Origin: YC2-FULL-38-9 sp964629635
GTDB lineage: Bacteria > Patescibacteriota > Microgenomatia > UBA1406 > GWC2-37-13
Direction of reading: 5' to 3'
Length of the DNA stretch: 64,000 nucleotides
NCBI GenBank assembly: GCA_964629635.1
Contig: CAZVQS010000001.1
Location: 585,207 to 649,206, forward strand
Shown here: positions 62,816 to 64,000 of the stretch, one piece after another
Layout: each line of letters begins with the position of its first letter
Position numbering within the stretch: the stretch's first letter is position 1
Translations under genes and position numbers: made by a program
The notes under the pieces: generated by a model
What the model was told of the DNA's origin: nothing
The model's database searches: none
Seen by the model: the letters and a program-made list of their open reading frames with translations, nothing else

Positions 62816-63592
62816 ATGGACCTATTTCACGCATTCATCCTTGGTGTGGTCGAGGGAGTCACCGAATTCCTGCCCGTTTCCTCAACCGCGCACCTCATCA
62901 TCGCATCCCGAATCTTAGGACTGCGCCAAACCGGTTTCGTCGGGCTGTTTGAGGTGTTTATCCAGTCGGGCGCGATCCTTGCGGTTGTCGTCCTGTACTT
63001 CAGGTACCTTCTGGAGCACCGCAATCTCATGAAGCCCGTATTGTACTCGTTTCTGCCGACCGCAGCTGTCGGGTTTGCGCTCTATAAAGTCATCAAGACC
63101 GTGTTTTTCTCATCAAACCAGCTTATAGCCGTATCCCTTTTTATAGTCGCCCTCCTTTTTTTTGCGCTTGAATATCTGGTTTCGCGCAGACGGATCAAGC
63201 TGAAAAAAAGCCTGGACAGCCTGTCTCCCTTTGAGGCAGTGCTGACCGGATTGGCGCAGGCTCTTGCGGTCGTACCCGGCGTATCCCGGTCAGGAATTGT
63301 CATGGTATACATGATGGCGCGGGGTTTCAAACGCGACGAGGCTGCTTTGTATTCGTTCATCCTGGCGGTTCCGACCATCCTGGCGGCATCGGGGTACGAC
63401 CTTTTCAAAATGCGCCATGTGCTTTTCTCGTCAGGCGAATATATGGCGGCGCTTATTGCCGGATTTCTCGTTTCGTTCGCCGTAGCCTATTTGGTCATGA
63501 AATGGTTCATCGGGTTCCTGAAAAGCAACTCCCTTGTACCTTTCGCCCTATACCGGATTGCACTTGCTATAATAGTGATGTTCCTTTTGTGA
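62816..63592 (+). CDS. uppP: Undecaprenyl-diphosphate phosphatase
   Basis: UppP (BacA) removes one phosphate from undecaprenyl diphosphate and so recycles the lipid carrier for wall and surface glycans. The 258-residue membrane protein has both signature motifs: EGVTEFLPVSSTAH (residues 13-26) and PGVSRSG (about residue 160), which hold the catalytic glutamates, serine and arginine. Family length is about 265. It supports the view that the nearby glycosylation island uses polyprenyl carriers. Its last 25 bp contain an extended -10 promoter for the tRNA genes that follow. Confidence 0.97.
   Translation: MDLFHAFILGVVEGVTEFLPVSSTAHLIIASRILGLRQTGFVGLFEVFIQSGAILAVVVLYFRYLLEHRNLMKPVLYSFLPTAAVGFALYKVIKTVFFSSNQLIAVSLFIVALLFFALEYLVSRRRIKLKKSLDSLSPFEAVLTGLAQALAVVPGVSRSGIVMVYMMARGFKRDEAALYSFILAVPTILAASGYDLFKMRHVLFSSGEYMAALIAGFLVSFAVAYLVMKWFIGFLKSNSLVPFALYRIALAIIVMFLL
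63565..63573 (+). promoter_or_regulatory. Extended -10 promoter for tRNA-Arg
   Basis: TGC followed by TATAAT (63568-63573), inside the 3' end of uppP. Transcription would start near 63580, 25 nt before the tRNA. Confidence 0.55.
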
Positions 63593-63604
63593 ATCTGTGG
63601 CTAA

Positions 63605-63679
63605 GTCTCCGTAGTTCAACGGATAGAATGTGGGTTTCCGGAACCCAAGATGGGAGTTCAATTCTCCCCGGGGATACCA
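63605..63679 (+). tRNA. tRNA-Arg (anticodon CCG)
   Basis: Full cloverleaf of 75 nt with encoded CCA. The acceptor GTCTCCG pairs with CGGGGAT. The anticodon stem TGGGT/ACCCA encloses TTCCGGA, with CCG at 63638-63640. The T arm is GGGAG-TTCAATT-CTCCC. It reads CGG arginine codons. Confidence 0.93.
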
Positions 63680-63690
63680 GATTTAGCGGG

Positions 63691-63696
63691 TATAAT
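63691..63696 (+). promoter_or_regulatory. -10 box upstream of tRNA-Ala
   Basis: A perfect TATAAT lies 21 nt before the tRNA-Ala gene, in the spacer after tRNA-Arg. It could drive tRNA-Ala and tRNA-Ile together. Confidence 0.45.
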
Positions 63697-63717
63697 AGGG
63701 ATACGGAAGAATTGCAT

Positions 63718-63793
63718 GGGCTCGTGGCTCAATTGGTAGAGCGCTGCATTCGCATTGCAGAGGTTGCCGGTTCAAGTCCGGTCGAGTCCACCA
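63718..63793 (+). tRNA. tRNA-Ala (anticodon CGC)
   Basis: 76 nt with encoded CCA. The acceptor GGGCTCG pairs with CGAGTCC and contains the G3-U70 wobble pair that defines alanine tRNAs. The anticodon stem CTGCA/TGCAG encloses TTCGCAT, with CGC at 63751-63753. It reads GCG. Confidence 0.96.
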
Positions 63794-63818
63794 GGGATAT
63801 GGCGGCCGTCGGAATGCA

Positions 63819-63890
63819 GGACCCGTATTTTAACGGTTAGAATGGGATTCTTATAAAATCCAGGAGAAGGTTCGATTCCTTCCGGGTCCA
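63819..63890 (+). tRNA. tRNA-Ile (anticodon UAU)
   Basis: The acceptor GGACCCG pairs with CGGGTCC, discriminator A, and no CCA is encoded (CCC follows). The anticodon stem GGATT/AATCC encloses CTTATAA, so U33 is followed by UAU (63852-63854), which reads AUA. The T arm is GAAGG-TTCGATT-CCTTC and the variable loop is short. Most bacteria read AUA with a lysidine-modified CAU tRNA instead, so this is unusual. Confidence 0.82.
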
Positions 63891-63923
63891 CCCTGACGGT
63901 TTATAGAAAAACGGCCTGCGGGA

Positions 63924-63932
63924 TGTTACAAT
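63924..63932 (+). promoter_or_regulatory. Extended -10 promoter for tRNA-Phe
   Basis: TGT followed by TACAAT (63927-63932), ending 10 nt before the mature tRNA-Phe start. Confidence 0.5.
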
Positions 63933-63942
63933 AGTATAGATT

Positions 63943-64000
63943 GCTGAGGTAGCCAAGGTGGTCACGGCGGGGGTCTGAAAAACCTCAGATGCGTGTTCGA
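63943..64000 (+). tRNA. tRNA-Phe (anticodon GAA), cut by window edge
   Basis: The first 58 nt are visible: acceptor GCTGAGG, D stem GCC/GGC, and an anticodon stem GGGGT/ACCTC around CTGAAAA with GAA at 63977-63979. A short variable loop and the start of the T arm (GCGTG-TTCGA) follow. The short variable loop argues against Leu or Ser. The 3' end lies beyond the window. Confidence 0.85.

Overview
The window reads as a dense, roughly half-GC bacterial chromosome segment. No gap between genes exceeds about 125 bases, so no stretch over 300 bases lacks a gene. I see no rRNA, CRISPR array, transposase, prophage or attachment site. The most likely source is a Candidate Phyla Radiation (Patescibacteria) genome, probably Microgenomates-like. 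This is an inference from a ribosomal protein S12 with an N-terminal insertion, a very large set of GT-C membrane glycosyltransferases, and small CAP, VanZ and lamin-tail envelope proteins. A normal RF2 gene and many TGA stops (often in ATGA overlaps) argue for the standard genetic code.

Layout. (1) 1-9.6 kb, minus strand: rpoB-rpoC-rpsL-rpsG-fusA, with fusA cut by the window edge. A near-consensus promoter (TTGACT-17-TATAGT) lies just upstream of rpoB, and rplKAJL is not adjacent. (2) 9.6-13.7 kb, minus: an operon of small envelope genes (lamin-tail protein, VanZ-like, CAP-domain, 3-TM protein, sugar nucleotidyltransferase, two small single-TM proteins). (3) 13.7-19.6 kb, minus: a secreted coiled-coil/C39-like peptidase beside ftsX-ftsE, a single-TM protein, prfB, and a PilM-like/LytR_C fusion. 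(4) 19.7-23.6 kb, plus: dnaG-rpoD, then an Xre regulator and a CPBP membrane protease that share a 13-bp promoter motif. (5) 23.6-58.3 kb: a cell-surface glycosylation island. It has 19 polytopic GT-C-like proteins (one with a frameshift), five GT2 enzymes including one polyprenyl-phosphate sugar synthase, one GT4 and one Wzx-type flippase, in minus-strand operons separated by divergent plus-strand genes. (6) 58.3-61.7 kb, plus: a MarR-controlled MFP/ABC/MacB-type export operon. (7) 61.6-64 kb: a GT4, uppP, and tRNA-Arg(CCG), tRNA-Ala(CGC), tRNA-Ile(UAU) and tRNA-Phe(GAA, cut by the edge).

How it may work together (inference): cytoplasmic GT2/GT4 enzymes build glycans on a polyprenyl carrier. 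The DPM1/ALG5-like enzyme charges polyprenyl phosphate with single sugars. The flippase moves lipid-linked glycans outward. The GT-C proteins then add sugars on the outer face, and UppP recycles the carrier.

The strongest unexpected signal is regulatory. At least nine transcription units have a -10 hexamer ending 6-7 nt before the start codon, six of them with a -35-like hexamer exactly 17 nt upstream, which predicts leaderless mRNAs. Shine-Dalgarno motifs are very scarce elsewhere. Other points of interest are likely operators for the MarR and Xre regulators, mutually exclusive hairpins between rpsG and fusA, divergent genes whose start codons overlap, and a tRNA-Ile with a UAU anticodon.
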